Source of the DNA: Termitomyces sp. T153
Taxonomy: Eukaryota > Basidiomycota > Agaricomycetes > Agaricales > Lyophyllaceae
NCBI GenBank assembly: GCA_018296165.2
Contig: JACKQL020000001.1
Coordinates: forward strand, 1,860,001-1,924,000
Reading direction: 5' to 3'
Length of the DNA: 64,000 nt
In this document: piece by piece, positions 23,823 through 35,495 of the stretch
Position numbering within the stretch: position 1 is the stretch's first letter
How the letters are laid out: each line of letters opens with the position of its first letter
Translations under genes and position numbers: made by a program
The notes under the pieces: model-generated
What the model saw: the letters and a program-made list of their open reading frames with translations, nothing else
What the model was told of the DNA's origin: nothing
Databases searched by the model: none

Positions 23823-26339
23823 GTTGAGACTCTTGAGACGTGGGGCATGAGTCAGGGATTGGCAGGGGGCATGGGAATCAAAGTCCAAGCAGTATTAATC
23901 AAACTGCAGTGAGCAGCAGTGGCATGGGGAACAAAGTCAAAGCATGGCTGCCATTTGTTAGGGGGCTCTTTCCAATCAATTAAAAGGGTCAGACATACTC
24001 CAGTGTTTCCCAACTGCCATCCCAATGTCTTCCTCAGGATTACTCTTATTATCACCATTTCCAATCCTGCCCCCTTCTGATGACAATTGCATGGACATAT
24101 GGGTTGATTATGAGAGGTGCTGGAAAGAGTTGATCAATGGCAGGACCAGAGGTGGGTGAATGCAATACTCTATGAGCATAAGCATGAGTGTGAGGTTTCT
24201 ATGCTCCAAGCTGGACTGATTAATGTTGACAGGAGTGTCTTCAGCCACAGGGGATTCCTCCAGAGGTTCTCCCCAGGTCTGGAGGTCGGAGCAGCTTTGC
24301 CATTCAAACTCCATACCTCCAGCCTGTTCTTCAAGACCCAGCTCGGTGCCAGGGGTTATCCACATTGTTCTGGAGAACCAGAGAGTGCTGCAGGCACAGG
24401 TGACACTGGAGTTGTTTACAGAGGCAGTGGGGTGCATATGGGGTCCTTTGACCCTAGAGTGGTGTTGAAACAAAGCTCTGGTGAGTTGTTAGGTTCATCA
24501 TTCCTATCTTCCAGCTGATCCATGTCTTTAGTGTGCCCTTTGTGCTTAGCAGGGGGAGGCCTATGACTTTGAGGGGCCAGTGGTGGGGTCTTGCTGGGAC
24601 TCTTCTGTATGCCTTCTATGTGATTTGAGGCACAAGAGGTGTTCTGGTTCACTGGAGTGGTATATGGCCTGTATAGCTGTGGAGCAGGAGTGGGAACCAG
24701 AGTGGGTGAGGGAGTAGTTGGGGAAGGAGCAGAAAGCAAGGCACCAGAGAGTGGGAATTTGGCAGGGAAGGTGGGTCCACCACAGGAAAGACACAAGGAG
24801 GAGTACTAGGTGTGTAGGATAAGTGAAAGAGGAGGGTGTTCCCACCTTCAGAGGCAGGGCCAAGCAAGAGGCCTAGGGGCTTGGCATCCATGACTGGTCC
24901 TCCCAGCCTTCATATGTACTCCTTAGGGTTGGGGGCATTGATGGAGCAACCCCAGGACATTCCATGCTCAGCATTGTCATCTGTTGATTTGTTATTATGC
25001 TGGAGGGTTGAGAGATTGATAGGGCAGTTGAGGACAAGAAAAGAGGAGCTCTGGAGGGCAGAGGAGGGTCAAGAGGCAGTGCAATAAGACAGGGAAGTGG
25101 CATGCAGGAAACAGAGTGTTGCCATGCACATGGCCACTGAGTGGGAGATGGAGGCTTGGAGATTACAGGAGCAATTGGGGCAGCTGGAGGTGCAGTCCAC
25201 AGGAGAAGTAGAAGGGTAGTGGGAGGCAACAGAGGAAGGGGTACTCCAGGCAGAAATAGAGACCAGGAGGCAGTAGGAGGAATGGTTGATGAATGAGGCA
25301 GCCTTCAGGCATGCCAGTGTATTATGTGAGTGTTTCTCTACTCTACTTCAGGATTGCTAACTGGGTTGGCTTAGGTTGGATCCAGAAGCACTGGATCCTC
25401 CTGGATGGGGCCTCTGCTGCATTTGTGTCAGTCTAGAATGGGCTGTTGCAGATGCCTGGGGGCCATCTTCTACAGCTAGGGCAGAAGGTAGTAAAGATGG
25501 GATGGTTACTAGTGGGGCACTAGCAGTGCAATGCAGTGGCCCCAGAGTCATGGTAGGAGGTGGCAGCCAATGCAGAGGAGGTATTGCCTGGACTAGTGGA
25601 GGTCCTGGCAGAGGTGAGGGCCCAGATGGAAGTTGATTTAGGAGTTGGGAAGGCAGGCAGAGGAATTTCAGAGGAGGGAGGGGAGTGAAGTGATAATCCA
25701 GACCTTGTCTTCTTGTCCCTCTTATGCCATTGTAATTCCTTTTTGTATGATCTTATATTAGTAGCCCTGTCTATATGATTTCTGGGAGTTTTGGTGAGCA
25801 TATGAAGTTCAGATATGTGAGAGAATGAGAAAATGAAACACATAGGGACTACTTGGATGAGTTGAATCTCTAATAAATTCAGAAGGGGGGTTATGCCCAC
25901 TAATGCTACCTGTATCAGCTAGTCCTGGGGGTGCTGGAGCTTGGTGGAGCATGGCAGACAAGAGTCCCAGAGTTTGGTGGGGGTGTTGGAAGGGTTTCTG
26001 CAGGGCTCCTAGATTACTTGTTGGTGTGGGTTAGCAGGGTGTTGCCTGGGAGAATATGCTCTTAAGGAGTCAGACATGGAGGTTAGAGTGGAGGCAGATT
26101 GAGCTGGTGGATGTGAGTTAAGGTTTTCCAGAGAAGCTTTGTAGGGGCCAGGTCATTTGAGTTAGCCTTGACAGAGGGTCTCCAGAGTTGGGGTTGCACT
26201 AATCAAGCCATGCCCAAGTTTTCAAAGTCTAGTCAGGGCAGGACTATGCTAGGCATCAGAGGTGTATGAATCAGGTTGGTTGGTGTTGATGCCATTCCAG
26301 AGAGGCTAGCAGAAGGGGTGGAGGTCTTTAGTGATGGTA

Positions 26340-28260
26340 GGGGTGATGTGGTGGGGGTTGTCCTTGAAGGGCCAGAGTGCATTGGAGTTGGTAGCTTCTA
26401 TTGGCATGGGATGGGGAGGGTTGCAGCAGGTAGCCTTGGAATAGGAGTGCTGTGTGCCAGTTGTTCTGTGGATAGTCAATATAGGGGTGGAGATACTTTC
26501 CAATGATCTGGTTTGCTTGTTCTTGTAGTTCATTGATCTCCAAGTATGAGGCAGTCAATGGATTGATTTTGAGGACTGATGGTGTCTGGAGGTTTGTATC
26601 TTGGCAGAGGCTTGTCTGGGTAAGTGTTTGCTGAACTCTAGAGTGTTGTTAGTGGTGCAGCAGGGTTTTACAAGTGCTTGCTTGGGCAAGTTTGTGTGGT
26701 GTTCTTTTTCATTCCTGGCCAAAAGTGAATCCAAAGATGAGCAGAAGAATCTTACATCTTCCTAATGTCCCCAGAGCTTGTAGTGCTGCTGGAGTATGTT
26801 AAGACAAATAGTTCTGAGGTCTGGGGCATGGATTTGTCATTCCTGGAGTGGGAGTTGATGGTCTGAAGATGGTGTGGTGATTAGTTGACAGTTCTTGCAG
26901 AGTTGTTTCTGAGTGCCATGCTGAGTGGGAGTCTGGAGTTGCATTCTGTGGATTTGTCCTTTTTGGGGCAGGAGCCAGTAGTCCAGAGGTAATGCAAGAG
27001 GTGGGTCAGCTGCTGGCTCATTGATGGAGTTGGTCTTTGAGGGTGGTATTGAGCAAGGAAGGGTCCAAAGGTAGTTTTGTCCCTTCCCAGGGTGAAGCCA
27101 GCAGTCTAGTGGCAGTGTAGAGGTCAGATGGAGCACTGGCTTGTTGCAGAGTTATTCTTTGGGGGTTGTTTCATAGGTTATGTTTCTTCCAGAGTAGGGG
27201 CTAGTGGTCCAGGGTTAGCATGAGGGGCTGGTTAGTTGCTGGCTCATTGACTGGGTTGCCTTTGGAGTTTCTATTAGATGGAGAAAGGAGTCTGGAGGTG
27301 TGCTTCATGGGTTTGCCCTTCCTGAGATAGGAGCCAGTAGTTCAGAGGTAGCATAGGGGGCTGGCTAACTGCTGGCTTGTTGAGAAAGTTGTCTCTAGAA
27401 ATGGTGCTGAGTAGGGAAGAGATCTGGGGGTGCATATTGTTGGTCTGTTCTTTCCAGAGCAGAACTCAGAGGCTCAGAGACAGTATAAGGGGTGGGTGAG
27501 CAATTGGCTTGCTGGCAGGGTTGCATTGGGGATTATGCTGGGTGGGGAGGGAGGTCTGGAGTTCATAGGGGGTTCCTTCCTCATTCAAATCAGCATGACA
27601 TGTAAACACTTAATGGGGTTTACTACTGAGTGGTGGGATTCATTTTGCTCAGTCCCAAAGAGCTTCCTTAGGTGCACATTGGGCTTCTGGGCAGGGGAGC
27701 ATGGAGTTTTGTGTTGGGTCAACTGTGGTGGTAGCAGGAGGTGAGGCCATATTTGGAGGTTCTTGGGCCAGTGAGCAGGCAAGTAGCAGGGTTGTTTGGT
27801 GATGGTGGTGGTGCTTCCAGAGTTGTTCTAGAATGTGGCAGACATGTTCCAGTTGTTTCTCTGAGAGTTCAAGTTGGTCAGGCTGTCATCCAAGTGCATG
27901 AAAACATTGTTTATGTTATGGGAGAGGTTGTCCACAAATACGAGGAGGTGGTTGGGGAGCTGATTGTTCCAAGGACATCACTGGGTACTCAAAGGGGTCA
28001 TGGCAGTGTTGAGGTGGTCTTCCATTCATGTTTCAGAGCAGTCTAAACATTATTGTAGCTAGAGCAGAGGGAGGTCTTAGCACTGTAGAGGCGGTTAACA
28101 AGATTTCCAATCAGGGGAAGTGGGCACTGCTTCTTTTGAGGACTTTGTTGAGTTCATAATAGTTGGTACAGAGTTGGAGAGGCTATTTGTTTTTCTTGGC
28201 AGCTGGGTTGTGATTCCATCAGAGGAGATTGGGGCACATGACACCTTGCTGGATATGTTG
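26340..28260 (-). pseudogene. Relic of Gypsy pol (reverse transcriptase to integrase)
   Basis: Broken minus-strand pol. Around 28200-28100 the reading resembles the start of reverse transcriptase (AKK, NELNKV-like MNSTKS, then LIGDLV-like LEIL). Around 28060-27790 it reads SSYNNV, HEWKTT, NNVF, HLDD and ERLWKHHLH-like segments. Between 27500 and 26840 the sequence is a degenerate tandem array. Integrase remnants follow (APDLRT, LNILQQHY, then YIDYPQNNWHTAL near 26480). RNase H is not recognisable. Multiple stops and frame changes mean it cannot encode an enzyme. Confidence 0.75.
26840..27500. repeat. Degenerate tandem repeat (~105-140 bp unit) inside old Gypsy pol
   Basis: About six copies of a unit anchored on gagccagtagtccagaggta-like sequence at roughly 26847, 26968, 27091, 27196, 27325 and 27463, each followed by a gctggctcattga-like segment. 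On the minus strand units read ALPLDYWLLPQKGQ-like peptides. The young element shows no such array at the equivalent place. Confidence 0.65.
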
Positions 28261-29454
28261 TGAGGTATTGTTTTGAGGGTCCAGAGTTTGTAGATCTTGC
28301 CACAGGGATAGGAGGCAGCCTTGGAGTTTGACTTGATAGGTATGGGGGGAGTGCTTTACTCTTCTCTTAGGGAATGTATCAGCAAATTCATGGCACTCTG
28401 GAGAAACTACTTCATATTGGGTTTGCTCCTTTGTTGTTCCAACAGTGTAGTCTATTCATGTAAGCATCCCTCTGGCAAAGTCAGGGTGATTTGAAGTTGA
28501 TGGCTGGGGATTCTGTATTGCAGAACATGTATGACAGGGATGGCACTGATAATTTTGGTGTCAGAGTTTCTTCAGATGGGTGTTAGAGTTGAGGTGGTGG
28601 GGTCTGGAGCTGTAATGTCAAGGTCCAGAGTTGTGTGGTGGGGTCTGGGGCTGCCTGGAGTTGTGGGTTAAAGTGCCTCAGGCCTTTGTATCAATTCCAT
28701 AAGATGTTGGAGGAAGCCTTGGAGGTGTGCCCAAAGGGGTGGAGGTGCATCTTCAGTGCCAAGGATTTTTGGTCAATGGTTGAAGGTCAGAGTCATGGTA
28801 AGGGGGTTCAGAGTTGTGATGGTGGAGTCTGGAGCTACCCAGAGTCATTTTTTGATTCTAAATCAATTTGATGGGGGAGCCTTCAAGGTACTTCTGAGGA
28901 GTCCAGGGCAGAGGTGTGCTTTCAGTTGTCAAGACTTCTGGATTGAGGTGGTTGAGTATTAAGGTTGTGATGGTGGGGTTCAGAGCAGTGGTAGGAGTCT
29001 TTGCTTCTTTTGGAAAACATGTCAGTGAGCTCATGATACTCTGGGGGGGAACTACTTTGTATAGAATTTCCTTCTCCTATCTTTGGTTCTAGCAGGATAG
29101 TTTCTGTGCTTGGGTGTTTTTTCTTGGTAAGGATGGCATGATTGGTAGTCAAAAGGCAGGAGTCCCATCTTGTAAAGTGTGTGTGGAGGGGGTGGTGTCA
29201 AATACTTGGATGCTGTAGGTTCCAGATTGATTGGGAGACTGTTGAAGTAGTGATGGTGGGGTCCAGAGTTGTCTGGCATTGTTGGTTTGGGTACCACAGT
29301 CTTTACATTGGGCACCTGTAGGGTGTGTTCAAGGAGGCTGGGGTGGTGGTGCATTTTCCTTCCTTTCTTGGCTATTTTAAGGATTGGTGATTTGTTGGTT
29401 GCTCCAGAGCTGCTGGCATTGGATCAGAGATGTCAGAGTCCTAGGAAACTGGTG

Positions 29455-30623
29455 GGAGATGTCAGGTTCCGCTGACCTTGGGGGCTCAGCTGCACTGGGC
29501 GAGTCCTTACTAGGCGGGCATGATCCCCTTGCACTGGTAACTGAACACTCGAAAACGTCCGGGCACTGATGGCTTGTGCAGATAGTCAGTGGGATGTGAT
29601 TCAGACAGATCCGGGAAGGTCCGGAGAAGTCGGATTGCAAGGAAACGGGACGGTCTTGGCGGGGTTCAGGCAGAAGACCGTATGGGAGATTTGCGGAAGC
29701 GAAGGAGTAGACGGCTGTGTGATCAATGGGAGCAGAGCCAGGGTTTGATGGGAGATCAATTGGAGTTGATGGAGTCCAGGACCGAGCGAAGAGCGAGGTT
29801 CAGACCTGGTGAAAGAGTGTCGGGGTTCGTAATCGTAATCACGGAGTTTGTGAGGTTGTTTAGGTTGATGAGGACTTGGGCACAATGGCCAGATGGAGTC
29901 ACCGAGACAGCATCAGACGAAATGGAATGGGGTTGATATGGAACAAGAGTAGATTCAAGTGGAGATACAAAACGATAATGAGAACAATAACAAAATGGAG
30001 ACAGGACAAGACCGGGAGACTGAGATAAGACCAGGAGACTGAGAGTAAGGAGAACAAGACACAAAACATGAAACACGAAACATGAAAAGGAAACAATCAG
30101 ACCATAGGTAACGTTAAGCAATATCAAGACTAGAGTACGAAGAGCTACTCAATGACTTATATACTGACTACCAGAGAACTTCGGGGTACGTTGGCTGTGG
30201 CGGTGGAGCTCGACGGAGTGGGCAGGTGTTGGTTGCGATCAAGGATTGGGCCGCGCTGATACGTTGATGGGATTGTTGGGGAATGCGGGTCGCCCCAAGG
30301 TTGTCGTGATACTCCGGAATGGGTCAGAAGAACCAGGGTGTTAGGTTGATGATGGGTGGCGAAGATTGGGAACAGCGGGGATGGTTCTCGGAGTTTGGGA
30401 GATCCAGGGTAAGTGTCAGTGGCTGCGGGGAAGGCGTCGAAGTTGGCCAGGGGGCCGTCGGAGTTAGCTGGGGAGGTGTCGGAGTTAGCCGGGGTTGCGT
30501 CGGGGCTAACCGAAATAGGTGCGGGGCATGGGCAGCAGTTTGGCAGAGCGTCGGGGGTTATTGGGGAATCGGGGGGTTGCTGGACGATGTGCGGGGGTCC
30601 AGGGGATGCGTTGTGACAGGAGA
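29455..30623 (-). mobile_element. Solo LTR of young Gypsy family with 5-bp target duplication
   Basis: A 1159-bp LTR (29460-30618) begins TGTCAGG and ends TTGTGACA and is flanked on both sides by GGAGA (29455-29459 and 30619-30623). It is inserted in the interior of the old Gypsy element. It retains many CG dinucleotides, unlike everything around it. Its ends match the LTR at 56900-57893 in reverse complement (both contain ggctcag, gagtccttactaggcgg). A solo LTR with intact TSD means full insertion then LTR-LTR recombination. Confidence 0.93.
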
Positions 30624-31659
30624 GGGTTTGCTGAGGTTGTATTCATGCTTGAGAATTCCATTGTGGGACCTTTCCAGTCAAATGTTGGGTGGGGTCAACA
30701 TCCTGGTAACCAGAGTAGTTGGTTCCAGAGGTTGGATTTGAGATTGGACAGTTGGGTGCCAGTTTTGGAATCTCATATCATTGTTGAGGAGAGGGAGATT
30801 GTCAGGGTAGGGGATGATTCCAATGAAGGCAGGGCTTGTGTCAGAGAGTTGAAGTCCTGAAGATTGGTTGAGAATGTTGCATAGAGGTTGAATTGTTTGC
30901 TGGCAGAGTGTTGGAGGCTTTTGCTGTCAATGCAGGTGGTGGAGAGGCTGTTGGAGAGTTGTTGAGTTGGACATTGGTGATGCACAGACTTGAATGGGCT
31001 GTAGGGGATCTCTGCAAGTGTTAGTATGGTCTTTTGGGCCCTTGGGGAAGGTGAGGCATTAAGGAGAACTGGTCTAGAGTTGGGTGGTTATTCCAGTTGG
31101 AGTGGGGAGTGGGGTTGGGCCAGTAGGTTCAGGGGTTGGTTGGTGGAGCCAGGAGAAGCCATGAGTAAGGGAGTGGGGTGTGTGGCTAGGTGGCTGATAG
31201 TTGGAGGTCTTATCATTGTCTGTTGGCAAGGAAAATAGTTTACCCTCATGCAACAAGTGATTGGGAGTTGTCAGGCAATTGATTGATTTAATTGATCATT
31301 GCCAGAGGCTTGCTGGTGAAGTTATTGGTGGTTTTGTGGTTGATCTTAGTAGAAGCAGAGCTGGCAGATGAGAAGAGAGGAGTGTGGGGGAGGAGGGTGT
31401 GTGAGGAGTCCCATGGGGGATAGGTTAGCAGGGTGTTCAGAGAGAAAACCATCATAGGGGATATGATTGGGGCAGAGAAGACATTGGTGTCTGATCTGCA
31501 ACTTAATGTACCTTTGCAATCAGGGTGAGACAGGTCAGAGTGTAGTGGTTTTCAGGTACTGGTCAACCATAGACATTGGTTAGATCTCTGGCAGGATCAT
31601 ATGCAGGATTGATTGCAGACATTGAGAATGGGATAAGGTGGAATCTTGATATTATATCA

Positions 31660-32466
31660 GGTTCTGCTGACCATGGGGGCTCAGCTTAACTGAGCAAGTC
31701 CTTATTAGGCAGATGCAACATCCTGCACTGATAACCTAGCATCCTGGAGGGGGCTGGACTTTAGATACTTGTGAGGGTAAGCCAAAGGAAGTGGTCCAAG
31801 CAAGTCTGAAGTGGTCCAGGGAAGTCTAAGACAAGGTACAAGAAAGGGTTGGGCTTGAGGAAGATCCAAGTACAAGCTTGGATGTGAGTATTGAAGGTAC
31901 AGGGCAAACAGAGGCTATGTGAGTGATGGGAGCAGGGCCAGAGTTTGATGGGGAATCAACAGATGTTGATGGGTTTTTGGGTCAAGTGTAAAGCAAGGTC
32001 CAGAGTTAGTTATGAATGTTTGGGAGTCATAATCATAACCATGGAGTTCATATGGCATTAGAGTTGAAGGGGATTTAGGCACAATAAAGGAAATAGAGAC
32101 AAGCAAGACCAGATGGAGTCAAGACAAGATTGAGATGGGAATGAAAATAGATTGAAGTGGAGATACAAGACAGTAACAAGACAATAGATGGAAATAGAGA
32201 CAAGACAAGTACAGAAGACTGAGATGGAACAGTGTTGGGAAGTTCTGTGAGCTCAGGAGAGGAAGGGAAAGCATTGGGGCCTGCAGGGAACACATTGGGG
32301 CTTGCTAGGGGAGCCATTGGAATTTGCTGGAGAAGTGTCAGAGTTAGCTGGGGCAGGTGCTGTGGATGATTGAAGGTTGGGGCAGGCTAAGGGGGTGTGA
32401 GAGAAAACTCTGGGGAAGGAGGGTGGCTTGGAGAGAGGTGCAGAGGTCTGAGGACAGGTCATGACA
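31660..32466 (-). repeat. 5' LTR of old Gypsy element
   Basis: The left end reads atcaggttctgctgaccatg (rc of the LTR 3' end, with decayed first bases). The right end is ...ggtcatgaca, rc TGTCATGACC. The body contains the shared gctcag, gcaagtccttattaggcaga segments. Left of it is the primer-binding/leader sequence shared with the young element. CG is almost absent. Confidence 0.82.
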
Positions 32467-32994
32467 TTATCCCTTGTGCCTTGTGCACTAGCTGAGTTTG
32501 ATTCCATCTTGAGGCTTGATCTAGCATCCTTGGTGTTCTTGGTTGTGGCCTGTGCCTTGTTTGGACATTGTTTATGTTTACCTCCATGCTTGCTCCCTTT
32601 TTCAGTATTATTGTTTATGTTTCTGTCTCCATTCCCACCCTCCATCCTCTTGCTAGTCAAAGAGATCTGAGCTTGTTCCATCCTGGCAGCTATCCTGGAC
32701 AATCTTTGGAGTTTGTAGTGATGAACCTGCTAGTTTCTGTATGCAAAACAAAGAGTAGTAGACAATAGGTACTAGAGTCATTACAAGAAAAATACAAATC
32801 TAAATGGGATGGGCTCCTTCTTTCTCTCTAGGCTGGCACAAGGGCAAATGCTAATTCTGAGTTTGGGAAAAGAGTATCAAGAAATACTACACTTTGCTTC
32901 AAGTCAGGAAAATGCCAAATGAATAGAATCTATTTGTATACAGCAACAGGGGCTGGGACATGGAGTACAAAGTACAAAAGTGGGGGTTTTCTGG

Positions 32995-33250
32995 ATGAGT
33001 GCACACAGCTGCTTAGGATGCTACACAGGCTAGGCCACACAGGTGAAGATAGTTACACAGACAGAAAGCCACACAGGCAGAGCTAGGAATCCAGGCAGAG
33101 ACCTTAGTACAATGGCATAGCACACATGGAAGTTCTGTTGTGCACATTCTGAATTGCACAGAAAGCTACCCAAACACAGAACTTGCCTGTCTTTGATTAC
33201 ACATGGAAGAGAAAAAATGTGGGGCAGTCAAAACTTGTATTTGTTACACT
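32995..33250. repeat. Dispersed repeat, copy A
   Basis: Shares with 38366-38620, in the same order, gtgcacacagct, gccacacaggc, taggaatcc, cttagtacaatgg, tatagcac/catagcac, gagctacc/aagctaccc and acacatgg/cacatac segments. Same orientation. No coding content recognised. Confidence 0.65.
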
Positions 33251-35055
33251 ATGGTACAGACTATATACAAGGGTAGCACAAGTATGTCTATGGGCATGAT
33301 ACGGACTTGGCAATCCAGCTATTGTAGGGTGTAGAGTATAGAGTATAGAGTGTCTGGACTTTTGGGCAAAGGGCTTTGAGCCCACTCATACAGTTGTTTG
33401 TCTCACTAAGTCTTTTTCTGGGCTAAGGATTTTCTATTCTGAGCCTGAAGCATTCCTATCAGGATGCCCTAGGTTCTAGGCCATTTCCTGGGGCTCTAGC
33501 ACTAGTGTCTGGGTGATTTAGTGATCAAATTGTCATGCCACAACTGACTGGACAACATCCCCAGTTCTGCTGCTCACATGGAAAGCTTAGTTTTTGTGAT
33601 CCAATAGTTTTTAGCCTAAGCTTTGACATTCTAGTTCAAAATTCTACAGAGCCCTGAGGTTAGGCAAGCAGTGCCTGACTCTCCAATACCACTTTTGTCT
33701 GATCATGAACAATGCACATCCTCAAAGATCTCTGATCTGGTGGGTATCAACCCTTCCAAAGTCATTCTCTGTTTTTGCTTTGTCCTGCAGGCATATGCTC
33801 CTCAATACTCTCCCAGTAGCCTTCAGTGGTATAGCCTGTAACCTCTATACAGCTGGTAATACATACCTCTGTCTGACAAGAAGATATTCAAATACCACTC
33901 ACATCCCTGGCATGTATGGCTAGTTGTCATTACAATCAGGATTGCTATAGTTGCAGAGTCAAAACTATTATGGTATTTCATATCTGTTCTAATAGCTGGT
34001 AATGGGTTCAATAATATAGTAAAAATTAATGTGTGAATGGGTATACACCATATCAGTGAGTCAAATCCCTCTCCATGCCCTCATCACATCTTTTTTGATG
34101 TTCTGTCTTGTGCACCTTTTTCCTTGTTGTCTCCTTGTTATTGACCACAGTTGATATATTCCCCACAAAAACCATGCTGCCTGTGTTATCCAGTTCTATG
34201 GCAATGTTTCTGAGGGTGTATAAGTGCCCTCCATTACTGTCAGTACAGTGTTACCATGCTCTTCTTCTCCCATTGGATGTTTGAGGCCATCATTCTGTGT
34301 GTTCTGATTTTGCCCTCACTGTGCTGGGCAATTCATTTGAATAAAGTTGTGATAACACATCACTCAAGATGTTCTCTGCACCTGGCACATGTATGATGCT
34401 GAAGTTAAACCTTGATGACCTTTCCATCTCAAAATTCTGAAGGCAAATATGCCACAAGCTCTGGCAGCTGTACAGGTCTCAATGATCCAAAAGTAGGAGG
34501 ATTGGATGCACAGATGTATGGAAGCTTACAGAGAGGGATTAGGCACTGTAAATGCACAGGCAAAGGTAAAACAATTCAGTTCTATCAGTTCTACAAAGTA
34601 TAAATCCCATTGGCATGTACCACAGATGGTTGCACAAACTTTTGATATGTAGATAGTGGATTTCTGAGTTACCTGATACAGTGATGGCAGAATTGGCCCT
34701 CTCCAAAGAAATACATTTTGATCAATTTTGAGGATGTCAAAATTCTGCCTTGGGATCTTGTTCCCTCATCAAAAGGAGCCTTTTGGCAAGACAGATAAGA
34801 AAAATATCATTTTCTGAAGGAGCAATTTTTTTGTCACAAAATTATGGTGACTAAGTAAACTGCACCATAGAAAAAAAAAATTGGTTTATCTAAGCTAGGA
34901 TATAGAAATAATAACTAATATTCAATATTTATTCAATGGATATAGTAAAGTCCAGTCAGTCTGTTACATCATGGTGGATTTTCTTATCTGGGTTGGAGCT
35001 CAGACTTGAGATGTTTTCCTGTGTTTTTCTTGGAAGCTTTGGGGTAAAATTTCTG

Positions 35056-35222
35056 AAACCTGGCAAGGGAATTCTTAGACTTGTTCTTTTTGGATTTCCT
35101 TCTGCCAGGTGAATAGTTAGCACCTTAAAACCTTTCATAGACTCTGAATACACTTTGGATTTCCTTCTGCTAGCTGTGTGACTGAGCCATAGCCTCCAGA
35201 GATTGCCTTTACAATGGGTGCC
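35056..35222. repeat. Inverted copy of the repeat at 52062-52212
   Basis: The reverse complement matches 52062-52212, including two internal copies of a ggcaaag-ggaaatccaaag motif about 60 bp apart and tgactgagcc-atagcctccag versus its counterpart. Orientation is opposite at the two sites. Confidence 0.7.
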
Positions 35223-35495
35223 TTATTGGTTTATATTGTAGCAGAGGTAAATATCAGAATTGTAACATTGTAACATGCAAAGGTTAATTCAGATGCATCA
35301 TTTTGGCATGATCTGGCAAAGCAATTCCACACATTTCGAACACATTCTCCATCTTCCATACTGAGTTGGAATTGGATATCAAGTATTATCCAAATACATG
35401 ATTATTTTGAATGTGATTGTTCCACGGTTGAAGTAACGGGCTCTGCGACCACATGGGCGTCCTTAGGGGTTGATCAAAAGAAGCTGCTTAATAAT

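Larger units (their letters stand above)
23569..32466 (-). mobile_element. Decayed full-length Ty3/Gypsy retrotransposon, minus strand
   Basis: A complete but dead LTR retrotransposon transcribed leftward: 5' LTR 31660-32466, leader and gag start just left of it, pol relics, polypurine tract at about 23806-23822, partial 3' LTR 23569-23805. The leader reads (rc) taatatcaaga-ttccaccttatcc then an ATG with MSAINPAYD-like codons, matching the leader and gag start of the young element at 57894-57950. Reverse transcriptase relics (minus, about 28260-27790) show the order of RT motifs including SSYNNV, HEWKTT and a degraded YLDD (HLDD). Integrase relics lie near 26760-26330 (ILQQH, IDYPQNNWHTAL). 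Many frameshifts and stops. CG dinucleotides are almost absent (none in 25000-26000). A younger solo LTR interrupts it at 29460-30618. Confidence 0.82.
32467..35495. other. CpG-depleted repeat relics of unknown type
   Basis: Three kilobases with almost no CG and no credible gene. A minus-strand frame at 32480-32702 reads a low-complexity charged/Asn-rich peptide (MEGGNGDRNINNN), perhaps part of an unidentified element. 32995-33250 is one copy of a dispersed repeat (second copy 38366-38620). 35056-35222 is an inverted copy of 52062-52212. The last ~100 bp, where CG returns, are the promoter of the next gene. Confidence 0.5.

Noticed and set aside
23305..32700. Many open frames of 60-150 codons on both strands across the repeat block
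   Set aside because: Loss of CG and shifted frames create long but meaningless frames; only segments with ordered retroelement motifs were kept, as relics.
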